The notes under the pieces were generated by a model. It ran no database searches. It was not told where the DNA came from and worked only from the letters and a program-made list of their open reading frames with translations. A stretch of DNA of 64,000 bases from Pseudoduganella plicata (GTDB lineage Bacteria > Pseudomonadota > Gammaproteobacteria > Burkholderiales > Burkholderiaceae_D): the NCBI RefSeq assembly GCF_004421005.1, contig NZ_CP038026.1:5084001-5148000 (forward strand), written 5' to 3'. The position numbers and the translations under genes were made by a program. Shown one piece after another: positions 16,051-26,652 of the stretch (positions are counted from its first letter, which is position 1; each line of letters begins with the position of its first letter).

Positions 16051-16893
16051 TCACTCAGCGTTGATGCGCGGGCGGGCGTTGTAAAACGCGTCCTGCACCG
16101 ACGGGGCGGCCTGCACGCGTCCCGAGAACGCGGTCTTGTCCGCCACGCGTCCGGAGAACGCCGCTACATTGTCCGCACTGATGCGCCCGGAGAAAGCAAG
16201 CTTTGCCGCAATCGTGGGCTCGGCGACGCGGCCGGAGAACCCGGTGGCGGCGCTGATCCGGCCGGAAAACGCGGTCTGCCCGGCAACCCGGCCGGAGAAC
16301 GCCGTCTGTTCGCTGATGCGGCCGGAAAACGCGGTTTGCTCGGCAACCCGTCCCGAGAATGCCGTCTGCGCGCTGATCCGCCCGGAGAATGCGGTCTGGT
16401 CCGTAACCCGTCCCGAGAACGCGGTCGCTTCGCTGACCCGCCCGGAAAACGCCGTCTGTTCGGCAACGCGGCCCGAAAATGCCTGCGCCGGCGTTTCGGC
16501 ACGGGCGCCGATGCCATAGGGCTCGCCGAACGTGCTTTCGTACAGTTCCTTCATCCGCTGTCCCACGCGCTCGTGCGCCGCCTCGTCGTCCTCGCCGCGC
16601 AGTCCGATGTACGGGAAGTGGTGCAGGAAGTAGCCAAACACGGCCTCGCAGTCGATGGCGTATTTCATCGTATCGAGGATGTGGTAGTGCCAGAAGATGT
16701 CGACGTCCATCAGCGGTGCCGTCTGTTCCTGCGGGAACATCTTCATCAGGTACAGGAAGCGGCGGTACTCGAACTCGACAGCATTGGCCTTCTCCAGCGA
16801 CCAGCCTTCGCCGGACTCGACGTGCATCAGCTTGACCTTGATGGGTTCCAGGTCGAGGGCCGCGATTGGGTTGAAGTGTTCGGTAGAAAACAT
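16051..16893 (-). CDS. GRDP-like domain protein with AFSGR decapeptide repeats
   Basis: A 280-residue protein in three parts. Residues 1-115 resemble the glycine-rich-domain-protein-like (GRDP) N-terminal fold: EFEYRRFLYLMKMFP, then DIFWHYHILDT and DCEAVFGYFLHHFPYIGLRG, rich in His, Trp and Cys that could bind a metal. Residues about 138-260 are 12 copies of (A/G)FSGR(V/I); the first eight are exact 10-residue units such as AFSGRVAEQT. The tail DAFYNARPRINAE ends the protein. There is no signal peptide or membrane segment. A diverged tandem paralogue lies next to it. The function is unknown. Such arrays can be structural solenoids, binding arrays or multi-copy precursor peptides, and nothing here decides among them. 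Confidence 0.8.
   Translation of the reverse strand: MFSTEHFNPIAALDLEPIKVKLMHVESGEGWSLEKANAVEFEYRRFLYLMKMFPQEQTAPLMDVDIFWHYHILDTMKYAIDCEAVFGYFLHHFPYIGLRGEDDEAAHERVGQRMKELYESTFGEPYGIGARAETPAQAFSGRVAEQTAFSGRVSEATAFSGRVTDQTAFSGRISAQTAFSGRVAEQTAFSGRISEQTAFSGRVAGQTAFSGRISAATGFSGRVAEPTIAAKLAFSGRISADNVAAFSGRVADKTAFSGRVQAAPSVQDAFYNARPRINAE
16114..16482 (-). repeat. 12-unit AFSGR-encoding tandem repeat
   Basis: Coding tandem repeat with a 30-base period for the first eight units, then longer units. Each unit encodes (A/G)FSGR(V/I) plus a variable linker, often xxQT or xxAT. Synonymous positions vary between units, so selection has kept the peptide rather than the DNA. Confidence 0.9.
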
Positions 16894-17122
16894 GCGTGAT
16901 GACCTTTACTCGAGGTGGGCACAGGCATTGTCCTGGCCAGCGTGGCCGGATGCCGGGGGAAGTGAAACGGGCGTGTTGATTCGCATCAACTCAAACTAGT
17001 ATATTGAAAGTCGCTCTGATTACAAGCGGCAAGTTCTATCGTGCGCACGCAACGAATGTGGCTGTAGAGGAGAGCGATAGCGGAAACCAGAACCGCTGTT
17101 GCGGTTCCGGTACAACAGGACT

Positions 17123-17938
17123 TCAGGCAGCGTGGGTCAGACGCGGCCGTTGCGCGTAGAACTGATCGGCAGGCACCTGCGCTACGGGCATGGCGGACGA
17201 GGCCACCTGAGGCGAGCCGGAAAACGCTGCCGATGCCCGTCCCGCGGGCGCACCGGAGAACGCGGCACGGGCCGCGCCCGCCGGCGCACCGGAGAACGCT
17301 GCCTGCGTCCCGGTCGCGGCACCGGAAAAGGCGACCTGCTCGCTACCGGCAGCGGCGCCCGAGAATGCCACCTGCGCACTGCCGGTCGCGGCACCAGAGA
17401 ACGCCGTGCGCATCCGCGCGGCAGGCGCGCCCGAGAAGGCGATCTGTTGCCCGCCTCTTGCCGCGCCCGAGAATGCGGTCCGCGCCGCCGCGCCGGAAAA
17501 TGCCGTGCGCACGCCGTCGGCAGGCGCGCCGGAAAACGCGGCAGCGGCCCGGCCCGCATGGATATACGGCTCGTTGAACGTCGCTTCGTACAGTTCCTTC
17601 ATGCGTTCGCCAACCCTGTGGTGTGCCGCCTCGTCCTCCTCGCCGCGCAGGCCGATGTAGGGGAAGTGGTGCAGGAAGTAACCGAACACGGCCTGGCAGT
17701 CAGCGGCGTATTTCAGCGTATCGAGGATGTGATAGTGCCAGAACGTGTCGACGTCTTGCAGCGGTGCGGTCTGTTCCTGCGGAAATTTCTTCATCAGGTA
17801 AAGGAAGCGCCGGTATTCGAATTCGACGGCATTGGCCCGTTCCAGCGACCAGCCTTCTCACGATTCCTCGTGCATCAGCTTGACTTTGATGGGTTCCAGA
17901 TCCAACTCGGCAATCGTATCGAAATCGTTCGTGTCCAT
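17123..17938 (-). pseudogene. AFSG-repeat paralogue with in-frame UGA
   Basis: Tandem paralogue of the upstream GRDP-like gene. From the ATG at 17938 the frame reads MDTNDFDTIAELDLEPIKVK, but codon 27 (17858-17860) is TGA where the paralogue has a Gly codon in HVESGEGWSL. After it the frame stays open for 244 codons with the domain intact (DTFWHYHILDT, FGYFLHHFPYIGLRG), ten AFSG(A/S)(A/P) repeats and the tail DQFYAQRPRL. Either translation restarts downstream (for example at the ATG at 17794), or UGA is read through, or the gene is newly inactivated, or the base is an error. The repeat linkers differ from paralogue 1 (no Arg after AFSG), while AFSG and FYxxRPR are kept. Confidence 0.75.
17210..17539 (-). 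repeat. 10-unit AFSG-encoding tandem repeat
   Basis: Ten units encoding AFSG followed by (A/S)(A/P) and a 3-7 residue linker rich in Ala, Gly and Arg, with spacing of 9-12 residues. Compared with the neighbouring array, AFSG is invariant while the linker composition has changed as a block. Confidence 0.88.
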
Positions 17939-18028
17939 AATCGTATCCTTTCGTGGTTGGGAGTGCAGGCAAATCTTTTTCTCAGGCGTCTCGGCACGTC
18001 TGGTAACGCAACAGCTGGGAAAAACTCG

Positions 18029-19854
18029 TCAATGCTCGGCGAACTGGCTGATAAACGGCGGCAGCGCTCCCCGGTACGCGACGGGGACGGAGACCGTGAT
18101 GGTGGTGCCCCCGTCCGGAATGCTGCTGATCGCGCACGTCCCGCCCAGCAGGTTGATGCGCTCCTCAATACCGACGAGCCCGAACGAGCCCGTCTTGTTC
18201 CGGCTGGCCGCCTGCAGGCCGACGCCGTTGTCGGTAATGCTCATCTGCAGCAGGCCTTGCTGCTGGTGCAGCTCGACCTTCACCCGGGTGGCCTGCGCAT
18301 GCTGGCAGATATTGCTGAGCGACTCCTGCAGCACGCGGAAGAAGGCCGTGGCGCAGCGGTCGTCGATATCGACGTCGCCGCCGTGTTCGATCAGCTCGCA
18401 GTCGATGCCCGAACGCTTGCGGAACTGCGCCACCTGCCACTCCACGGCGGCGTTCAGGCCAAGGTCCAGCACGTTCGGCCGCAGATCGTTGATGATGTGG
18501 CGCACGCTGCGGATCGTGTTGTCGATCTGGTTCAGGGTGTAGCGGGCGCGTGCATGCAGGTAGGGATGACGCTTGGCAGTGCGGGTGGCGAGGATGTCCG
18601 CTTCGATCCGCAGCGCCAGCAGGTTCTGGCCCAGATCGTCATGGATCTCGCGGGCGATACGCTTGCGCTCCTCTTCCTTGATCTGGTCGGCATGCGCGGC
18701 CAGCCGGCGCAGGCGCTGGTGCGACAGCTGCAGCTTGGCCTGGCTGTCGCGCAGCTCGCGCGTCATGGCGCGGGCAATCTTCAGCGCCCGTTTGCGCGAC
18801 GAGGCCAGGGTATGGAACAGCGCATACAGCAACAGGCAGCTGATCGTGCCCGTCAGTCCGGCGAGGACCGGCAGGTAGGCATCGAAGCGTGTGTAAAGCG
18901 CGGCCTTCGGGGCGCTGAAGTAGGCCGTCCACACACGGCCGTTGAAGTCGATGGGCAGCATGTGCTGGAACGTCCGGTCCGGCGCTTCCAGCCGGGCCGA
19001 ATCGGCGCTGTCGAACAGCAGCTGGCGCGTTTCGTCGACCGTGCCGGCGCTATCGGGAACGCGGCGCCCCACGTCGTACAGCTGCAGCCGGACATTGGGG
19101 ACCGGCATCTCGTCCAGCGCTCCCTGCAGCAGGCGCGGCACGCTGAAACCGATGCCCACCGAACCCATGTACGCCGTGCGGCGCTGCAGAATCGTGTCGA
19201 GCGGCATGCCAGGGTAGTACAGGGGCAGGCGCATGCCCAGATCGGCGCCGTGGGGCCGCGCCATGATGCCGATCGGGCGGCCCGACGAGGCCAGTTCGCC
19301 GGTGTCGCGCGAGCGCGCCAGGGCGGCGGCCACGTGCGGCTTGCCGGATAGATTGACCCCGTATTTTTCCTCGAAGCCGCCGATGGGTTCGAGCATGGCC
19401 AGCACCTCGTAGGTGGGATAGCGCGTGCCAGGCTTGATCGCAAAGGGGGATACCCGTCCGCCGAGGCGCCGTTGTGACGCATGGACAGTTCGAACCCGGC
19501 CCGCTCGTCGTCGCGCACGTAGCGGGCGAAATTGATGTTGTCGATGGCAGGGAAGTTATGGGGCAGGTCGAGGCCGCGGACGAAACGGTGGAAACTGGCA
19601 CGGGAAACGTCGTCATCGGCCTGGAAGAAGCTGGCCGTGGCGCGCAGCACGTCCGTATAGGTCTTGATGCGCGACGCGATGCTGAACTGGGCGGTACGGG
19701 CATGGTTGCTGAAGCGCTGGCGCGCGTCGGTTTCGATCGAGCGGGCCGCAGCGCCGTAGAACAGCGCACCCGCAGCCAGCGACAGCAGCACTCCCGGCCA
19801 CCAGCGCGGATTTTTCGGAAGCGCATGCCCGATCGGGCGGAATAATGCGTGCAT
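18029..19854 (-). pseudogene. CHASE-type sensor histidine kinase, frameshifted
   Basis: Two overlapping minus-strand frames together encode a NarX/DegS-class sensor kinase. The first (from ATG 19854) has a membrane segment and the start of a CHASE-like extracellular domain (ETDARQRFSNHARTAQF and FPAIDNINFARYV). It breaks at GYPP near 19445-19450, a run of five C on the coding strand. The other frame continues AIKPGTRYPTYEVL, the rest of CHASE, a second membrane segment, the HisKA_3 box REIHDDLGQ (about residue 400) and an ATPase domain (SLSNICQHAQA, ITDNGVG). Restoring one base, for instance a sixth C, gives a 608-residue intact protein. No response regulator is adjacent. Causes: true inactivation, phase-variable tract, or sequencing error. 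Confidence 0.85.
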
Positions 19855-20205
19855 GATCAGAACCCTCTTTGTGCTGCCATTAATATAAGAATGGTGCTGG
19901 TGCTTCGTCAAGTAGCGTTCGAGATTTACGACCAGAAGTTATTCAATCTGGTAGACCGATACATAATACCGTTGCATTCATTGCTCAGTGGGTGCAAAGG
20001 CTATTAAAGTGATACCAGAAAAGCGGTGTGTACGCATAGCTGTCATTCTTGCCAGCGACAGTGCCTCGATGTAACAGCGATTACCGGATACCGATCGCAT
20101 AGGGTCGCAAGGCGCAAGCGATATTCGCGCCGGATATGCCGCTGGCGCAAAAATAAATAAATACGGCAGCGATAATCAGATCCGAAAAGCCGTTTTTCCG
20201 GAACG

Positions 20206-20236
20206 AAAAAAAACCGCCGATCGGCGGTTTTTTTTT
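20206..20236. terminator. Bidirectional terminator after glnS
   Basis: AAAAAAAACCGCCGA/TCGGCGGTTTTTTTT forms an uninterrupted palindrome with 8-9 A/T on each side, just downstream of the glnS stop. The rest of the 19855-20205 gap contains nothing I can assign. Confidence 0.9.
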
Positions 20237-20251
20237 GCGTATGAAAATGCT

Positions 20252-22015
<1,764 letters not shown>

Positions 22016-22206
22016 GTAAAAAGACGGTAATTGGAGTCGAATAGCGGGCATTTTACCGTACACGCGAGCAGCCGTCGGGACGGCGCTCGCATTTATATAG
22101 GATAATTCGCCCTTACGCCTGGAGATACCGCCGGGGCGGGGGCGGCAGCAAGAATGCGCGCACCCGCTACCGCGGCTCCACGCATTCCGGACGACCCAGG
22201 AGAATT

Positions 22207-22500
22207 ATGGACAATTTGTACAACGTGCTCGGTGTCGCGCCCAATGCGTCGGACGACGAAATCAAGAAGGTCTACCGCTCGCTGGCAATGCGCTTCCACC
22301 CGGACCGCAACCCCGAGCGGGGTGCTGCAGCGCGCTTCCAGGGCATCGCCAAGGCTTACGAGGTGCTGTCCGACCCCGTCAGGCGCGAGGAATACAACCA
22401 GAGCCTGAACCACCGCATCATCATCGACCCGGAAGCCGAAGCTTACCAGCTGTGGCGCTCCGTGTTCGGTTTGCATGGCGTGGCGCTGCCGGCCGAATGA
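22207..22500 (+). CDS. Short J-domain protein
   Basis: A 97-residue protein that is essentially a DnaJ J-domain (residues 1-65: [20 protein letters not shown], then the HPD motif in RFHPDRNPE, then [14 protein letters not shown]). HPD is the surface that stimulates Hsp70 (DnaK) ATPase. There is no Gly/Phe or zinc region, so it probably targets DnaK to a specific client through its short C-terminus (residues 70-97). AGGAG lies 4 bases before the ATG. It leads a close cluster of three unrecognised genes, the next starting 22 bases on, which suggests a dedicated client in the same operon. Confidence 0.9.
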   Translation: MDNLYNVLGVAPNASDDEIKKVYRSLAMRFHPDRNPERGAAARFQGIAKAYEVLSDPVRREEYNQSLNHRIIIDPEAEAYQLWRSVFGLHGVALPAE

Positions 22501-22522
22501 CGATCACACTAGAAAGCAAGCA

Positions 22523-23029
22523 ATGAGAAAAGTACACCCCGAGTTCGCCTACCAGTCGCGCGAACTGGCTGCCCAGATCGAAGGCATCCTGGGCGACCCG
22601 CCCGACCGCAAGAATTACCAGAAGATGCTGGACGCGCTGATGGACGAGTACGCCAACGGCGGCGGCATTGAAGACCTGAACATGATGGCGTTCGCCCTGG
22701 TGGACGTCATCGAGTTTACCGACCCGAAAGCCATCCTGGCGGACGCGGGCGACTACGAGTACGGCGACCCGGCCCGCGTGTTCGCGGCTGCCTCGTGCCC
22801 CGAAGGCAAGCCGGCGCAGATGCTGGCGGCGCTGGAGGAGAACCACCCGGACCTGGGACGCCAGGCCATCGTCACCGCCTTCCTGCACAAGCATCCGCGG
22901 CTGTGGGACGACGACGACATGTCGCTCGACCAGCTGGCCGAAGGCGATGAAGGCGATGACGACAACGATGATGAGGACATGGTGAGCGACGACTTCGCGC
23001 AGATGTTCGACCAGGAAGGAGAGAAGTAA
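22523..23029 (+). CDS. Hypothetical acidic-tail protein of J-domain operon
   Basis: A 168-residue soluble protein that I do not recognise. The N-terminal 125 residues look helical (AYQSRELAAQIEGILGDP, IEDLNMMAFALVDVIEF). Residues about 132-152 are a run of Asp/Glu with Asn (GDEGDDDNDDEDM), followed by a short helix (SDDFAQMFDQEGEK). Acidic tails of this type occur in histone-like-protein partners and chaperones, but nothing identifies a function. Its stop overlaps the next ATG as TAATG, indicating translational coupling. Confidence 0.7.
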   Translation: MRKVHPEFAYQSRELAAQIEGILGDPPDRKNYQKMLDALMDEYANGGGIEDLNMMAFALVDVIEFTDPKAILADAGDYEYGDPARVFAAASCPEGKPAQMLAALEENHPDLGRQAIVTAFLHKHPRLWDDDDMSLDQLAEGDEGDDDNDDEDMVSDDFAQMFDQEGEK

Positions 23030-23814
23030 TGTCCGACGAAACGTCCAATAAGAATCTGCCGGCCATCAGCAAGCAGGTCACCGAGCTGGTGCTGGCCGGC
23101 TCGCTGAGCCACGCCGAACAGGCGTTTGCCGAAGCGGCCGAGCAGCACGGCGACCTGGTCGTCGCTGAAGTGCTGCAGAACATTCCGCCGCACGTGACGG
23201 CGCTGCACATGGCCGGCTTCGACGGCGGCAAGATGTCGCTGGCGACCCTGCTGGTGCCACCGAAAGCGTGGGCCGACAGCCTGGCCTATATCGCCGCGAC
23301 GTGGAACGAAGACATGATCGAGGACGACCCGGAGCGCATCGCCGAGTCGCTGTTCGCGCACATCCATGGCGTGGTCTTCGCCACGGACGACGAGGAGCGA
23401 CGCAACGAACTGCTGCAGGAAGCGTCCGCCACCGACTGGGGCTGCACGGCGTTCGCGACGGTGTTCTCGCTGGCGCCGAAGGAAGTGATGGAGCTGGCCG
23501 GCGAGATCATCTCGAAAGGGCAGTACATCACGGCGCAGACGGGGTCCGACAGCGATATCGCGCCGCTGGCCGTCGCATTGGCCAAGGCCAGCGAAGATGG
23601 CTGGGACCGCGCGCTGTTCGAGCTGTTCCCGGAATTCCGCCACAGCGCCGACCTGGCCGATGCCGAGTTCTCCGACGACCCGGACGAGGAACAGCCATTC
23701 ATGCAGCGTTCGACGAAAGAGCTGCTGTACCGCATGCGCAAGCAGGTACCGAGCACGCGCAACGCCAGCGGCCGCACGGGCCGCCGCAGCCTCGGCTCGG
23801 GGATCTTCAGCTGA
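23029..23814 (+). CDS. Hypothetical protein of J-domain operon
   Basis: A 261-residue soluble protein of unknown function, with predominantly helical character (VTELVLAGSLSHAEQAFAEA; ERRNELLQEASATDWG). It carries an acidic patch (SDDPDEEQPF) near residue 220 and a basic C-terminus (NASGRTGRRSLGSGIFS). No enzyme motif or membrane segment is seen. Its start overlaps the stop of the previous gene and its stop overlaps the next start, so it is made in step with both neighbours. Confidence 0.7.
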   Translation: MSDETSNKNLPAISKQVTELVLAGSLSHAEQAFAEAAEQHGDLVVAEVLQNIPPHVTALHMAGFDGGKMSLATLLVPPKAWADSLAYIAATWNEDMIEDDPERIAESLFAHIHGVVFATDDEERRNELLQEASATDWGCTAFATVFSLAPKEVMELAGEIISKGQYITAQTGSDSDIAPLAVALAKASEDGWDRALFELFPEFRHSADLADAEFSDDPDEEQPFMQRSTKELLYRMRKQVPSTRNASGRTGRRSLGSGIFS

Positions 23815-24683
23815 TGCTGCCGGCACTCGTAGGGGAAAACCTGCCGCGGCTGACGCGTGCGATCAAGCTGCTGGTGGGGACGAACGACGATACCGCCGTG
23901 GTGCTGGCCGACGAGCTGGCCGGCATCACGGCCATGGTGGCGGAAAAGTTCACCAACAACCGGACATCCGAAGGCATCCAGAAGGCCGTCAACCTGACGG
24001 TAGGCGGCGTCTCGCTGGGCCTGGAAAACGTGCTCACCATGGACAGCGACGAGCAGGCGCTGGACTACCTGGTCGACAACGGCGCCGAAGCCGCGTTCCA
24101 GGCGGGCTTTCGCCAGCTGAAGGATTTGGCAGCCATGCCGGAGGACACGCTGGTGGGCGAGTACGACCAGGACCCGGTCTACGCCCAACGCCGCCTGCGC
24201 GACATCTTCTTCGACATCTGCCTGACGGACCCGAACCAGAACTGGGACGGCCCGGCACGCTACCAGCAGCAATTGAAGCAGCGCCAGGAAGCGCAGGCCA
24301 TCGTGCGGCTGGCGTCCTGGATGCGCCGCCACAACAGCGAAGGTCCGATCACCGACACCGACCTGAACGCCGAAGGCGTCATTGCGCTGGCGATCATCTT
24401 CGCGGTCGAAGGCGGCGGGCGTATCGTCGCCCGCACGGGCCAGAAGGAATTCGAGCGCTTCGTCAAGTCCGTGCGCAAGAACAAGCCGGACTACGAAGCG
24501 GGCTGGGCCGCGCTGGCCGCCGCCGTCCCCGCACAGCACCACCCGGTACTGCTGCACCGCATCGACCTGTACCGCCGCACCTGTACGGTACTGCAGCACA
24601 TCCCCGGCCGCACGGCCATGAAGACGCTGTTTGCCGAGCTGGAGAATTATGCCGGGTCGGAGTTGGAAGCGGACTACGACTGA
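23814..24683 (+). CDS. Hypothetical protein, last gene of J-domain operon
   Basis: A 289-residue soluble protein that I cannot place in a family. It is largely helical: RAIKLLVGTNDDTAVVLADE near the start, then LDYLVDNGAEAAFQAGFRQL, and LASWMRRHNSEGPITDTD in the middle. The C-terminal part (HPVLLHRIDLYRRTCTVLQH) keeps two His and a Cys that could be structural. The start codon overlaps the previous stop as TGATG, so it belongs to the same translationally coupled unit. A terminator follows 40 bases later. Confidence 0.7.
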   Translation: MLPALVGENLPRLTRAIKLLVGTNDDTAVVLADELAGITAMVAEKFTNNRTSEGIQKAVNLTVGGVSLGLENVLTMDSDEQALDYLVDNGAEAAFQAGFRQLKDLAAMPEDTLVGEYDQDPVYAQRRLRDIFFDICLTDPNQNWDGPARYQQQLKQRQEAQAIVRLASWMRRHNSEGPITDTDLNAEGVIALAIIFAVEGGGRIVARTGQKEFERFVKSVRKNKPDYEAGWAALAAAVPAQHHPVLLHRIDLYRRTCTVLQHIPGRTAMKTLFAELENYAGSELEADYD

Positions 24684-24723
24684 TACAACCGGGACAGACG
24701 CCTGGTTTGAGTAATGTTTCTTT

Positions 24724-24749
24724 AAAACCCGGGCTTGTCCCGGGTTTTT
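24724..24749 (+). terminator. Terminator after the J-domain operon
   Basis: AAAACCCGGG pairs with CCCGGGTTTT around the 5-base loop CTTGT, and T's follow. It closes the four-gene unit. Confidence 0.85.
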
Positions 24750-24957
24750 ATATTGCAACGCCGGCGCTGACCAAGGGTACGAACGGACTTCGATTAAGGT
24801 CAATCGAATGCTCTGCTGTGGATCATGGACGAGCCGATACCTCTGCGATATAATCTATGGTTGCAAAATTTATAATTCGCACAGTTTAAAGCGTGGCAGG
24901 TGTCATTTCCTCGGCAACGCCGCCCGTGCACACGACAAACCAAGGAAGTTTCTGAGC

Positions 24958-26652
24958 ATGACTGATATGAGCACGCCATCCTTCCCCGCCACGGCCATGG
25001 TCGGCCAACAAGATCGCCTTCTACAATTGACGACGCCTCTGGGCGAGGACGTTTTTTTGCCACAACGCGTCGTGGCGCACGAACGGCTGGGTCGTGGGTA
25101 TGAATATACCGTGGACTGCCTGTCTGTCCGTGACGATATCGAACTGAAAAAGCTGATTGCACAGCCGGTGACGTTGTGGATACAGCAGGACGATCGCAGC
25201 TATAGTCCCGTCCATGGCTACATCCACATGGTAAAGCGCCTCGGCAGCGACGGGCAGTTCGTTGCGTGCCAGCTGGCCTTTTCTCCCTGGCTGCATTTGC
25301 TGAGATTTCGCAGGGATGCCCGGATCTGGCAGGACAAGACGGCCGACGACATCCTTGCGGATGTATTCAACGTACATCCTCAGGCGCAGGGCAACTTCCG
25401 TTTCGACGTTCGCGATCCTGCGGTACCCCGTTCTTATTGCACGCAGTATGAGACGGACTGGCATTTCGCCCAGCGTCTGATGGAAGAGGAAGGCTGGTAC
25501 AGCTATCACGAACAGAAGCCCGATGGTTCGGGCCATATTCTCGTGATTACCGATACACCGGATCAGCTTAAACCGGTTACTGGCGAAAGTATTTACTTTC
25601 ACCACGGCGGTACCGAAGACGAAGTGCACAAGATCGTTCACTGGAGTGCTGACCGCAGCCTGGCTCCCAGCCAATATTCCGCCAGGACGAACGACTACAA
25701 GGCGCCGAACGCATTAAAACACACGAATACTGCGGTACGGCACGAGCATGGAGATTTGCCGGCCCAGCTGGAGGTATATGAATATACCGGCGCATATACA
25801 TATTCGAATCACGAACAAGGCGACCGGCAGTCGCGGCTGCGTGTCGAGCAATGGGAATCCAGCATGAAGCGGTTTTGTGCCGTGTCGGGCGTGCGCTCCC
25901 TGTACGCTGGCGCATGGTTCACGCTGGAAGATCATCCGGCACATCAGGCTGACTCGCCCGACGACCGGGAATTCATGATCGTTGCGCTCGACTGGAGCAT
26001 TGAGAACAATCTACCGTTCTCCCATCAGGTCAAGAGCTTCCCCGGCAGTCTCGCAGCGGAGCTGGAGGCTTTCAAGACGGCCATAGGCCGAACACAGGTC
26101 CGGCGCGCCGAGGCAACCAACGTCCATACGGGGCACTGTTTTAATCGGATGGAAGTCCAGCGCCGTAAGGTGCCGTTTCGCAGCCCCTTCGAGCATACAA
26201 AGCCCATACTGCATCCGCAGACAGCCATCGTGGTCGGACCCGCCGGCGAAGAGGTGTACACGGATCACCTCAACCGCGTAAAGGTCCAGTTCCGCTGGGA
26301 CCGGCAGAATCCCGGCGACGAGCGCGCGTCTTGCTGGGTGCGTGTCAGCTATCCGAATGCCGGACAGGACTGGGGCGCCCTCCATGTGCCGCGCATCCGT
26401 CAGGAAGTAATCGTGACGTTCCTCGATGGCGATGCCGATCGCCCTGTGATTACGGGCCGCCTGTACAACGAGGAACAGACGCCGCAATGGCATACGGATG
26501 GCGTACTTTCCGGCCAAGTCCAAGGAGTACAAGGGCAGCGGTTTCAACCAGCTGGCGCTGGACGATACGACGGGACAGAACCGGGTCCACCTGTACAGCA
26601 CCAATACCAATGCTCAGTTGAATCTGGGGTATCTCGTTTCGCAGACCGGTAA
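24958..26652 (+). CDS. vgrG: VgrG spike protein, N-terminal part (frameshifted)
   Basis: Type VI secretion spike. Residues 1-519 are the gp27-like and gp5/OB-fold domains of VgrG (VVAHERLGRGYEYTVDCLS near the start; HLNRVKVQFRWDRQNPGDE and RIRQEVIVTFLDGDADRP before GRLYNEEQTPQWHTDG). After LSG at 26514 the frame is lost and the last 45 residues are out of frame. The expected continuation, KSKEYKGSGFNQLALDD, is intact in another frame. The indel fits loss of two bases or gain of one. AAGGAAG precedes the ATG by 9 bases. A -10-like TATAAT is at 24849-24854 with a weak -35 (TGGACG). No baseplate or sheath genes are nearby, so this is an orphan vgrG module using a T6SS elsewhere. Confidence 0.88.
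   Translation: MTDMSTPSFPATAMVGQQDRLLQLTTPLGEDVFLPQRVVAHERLGRGYEYTVDCLSVRDDIELKKLIAQPVTLWIQQDDRSYSPVHGYIHMVKRLGSDGQFVACQLAFSPWLHLLRFRRDARIWQDKTADDILADVFNVHPQAQGNFRFDVRDPAVPRSYCTQYETDWHFAQRLMEEEGWYSYHEQKPDGSGHILVITDTPDQLKPVTGESIYFHHGGTEDEVHKIVHWSADRSLAPSQYSARTNDYKAPNALKHTNTAVRHEHGDLPAQLEVYEYTGAYTYSNHEQGDRQSRLRVEQWESSMKRFCAVSGVRSLYAGAWFTLEDHPAHQADSPDDREFMIVALDWSIENNLPFSHQVKSFPGSLAAELEAFKTAIGRTQVRRAEATNVHTGHCFNRMEVQRRKVPFRSPFEHTKPILHPQTAIVVGPAGEEVYTDHLNRVKVQFRWDRQNPGDERASCWVRVSYPNAGQDWGALHVPRIRQEVIVTFLDGDADRPVITGRLYNEEQTPQWHTDGVLSGQVQGVQGQRFQPAGAGRYDGTEPGPPVQHQYQCSVESGVSRFADR

Noticed and set aside
16114-16482. Regular 30-bp repeats resembling a CRISPR array
   Set aside because: The repeats are contiguous without unique spacers, stay in frame, vary at synonymous positions and encode AFSGR units. 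No cas genes are nearby.
20160-20250. A-rich/T-rich palindrome as a possible mobile-element end
   Set aside because: The symmetric A8/T9 hairpin directly follows the glnS stop and is fully explained as a bidirectional terminator; no transposase or target duplication is seen.
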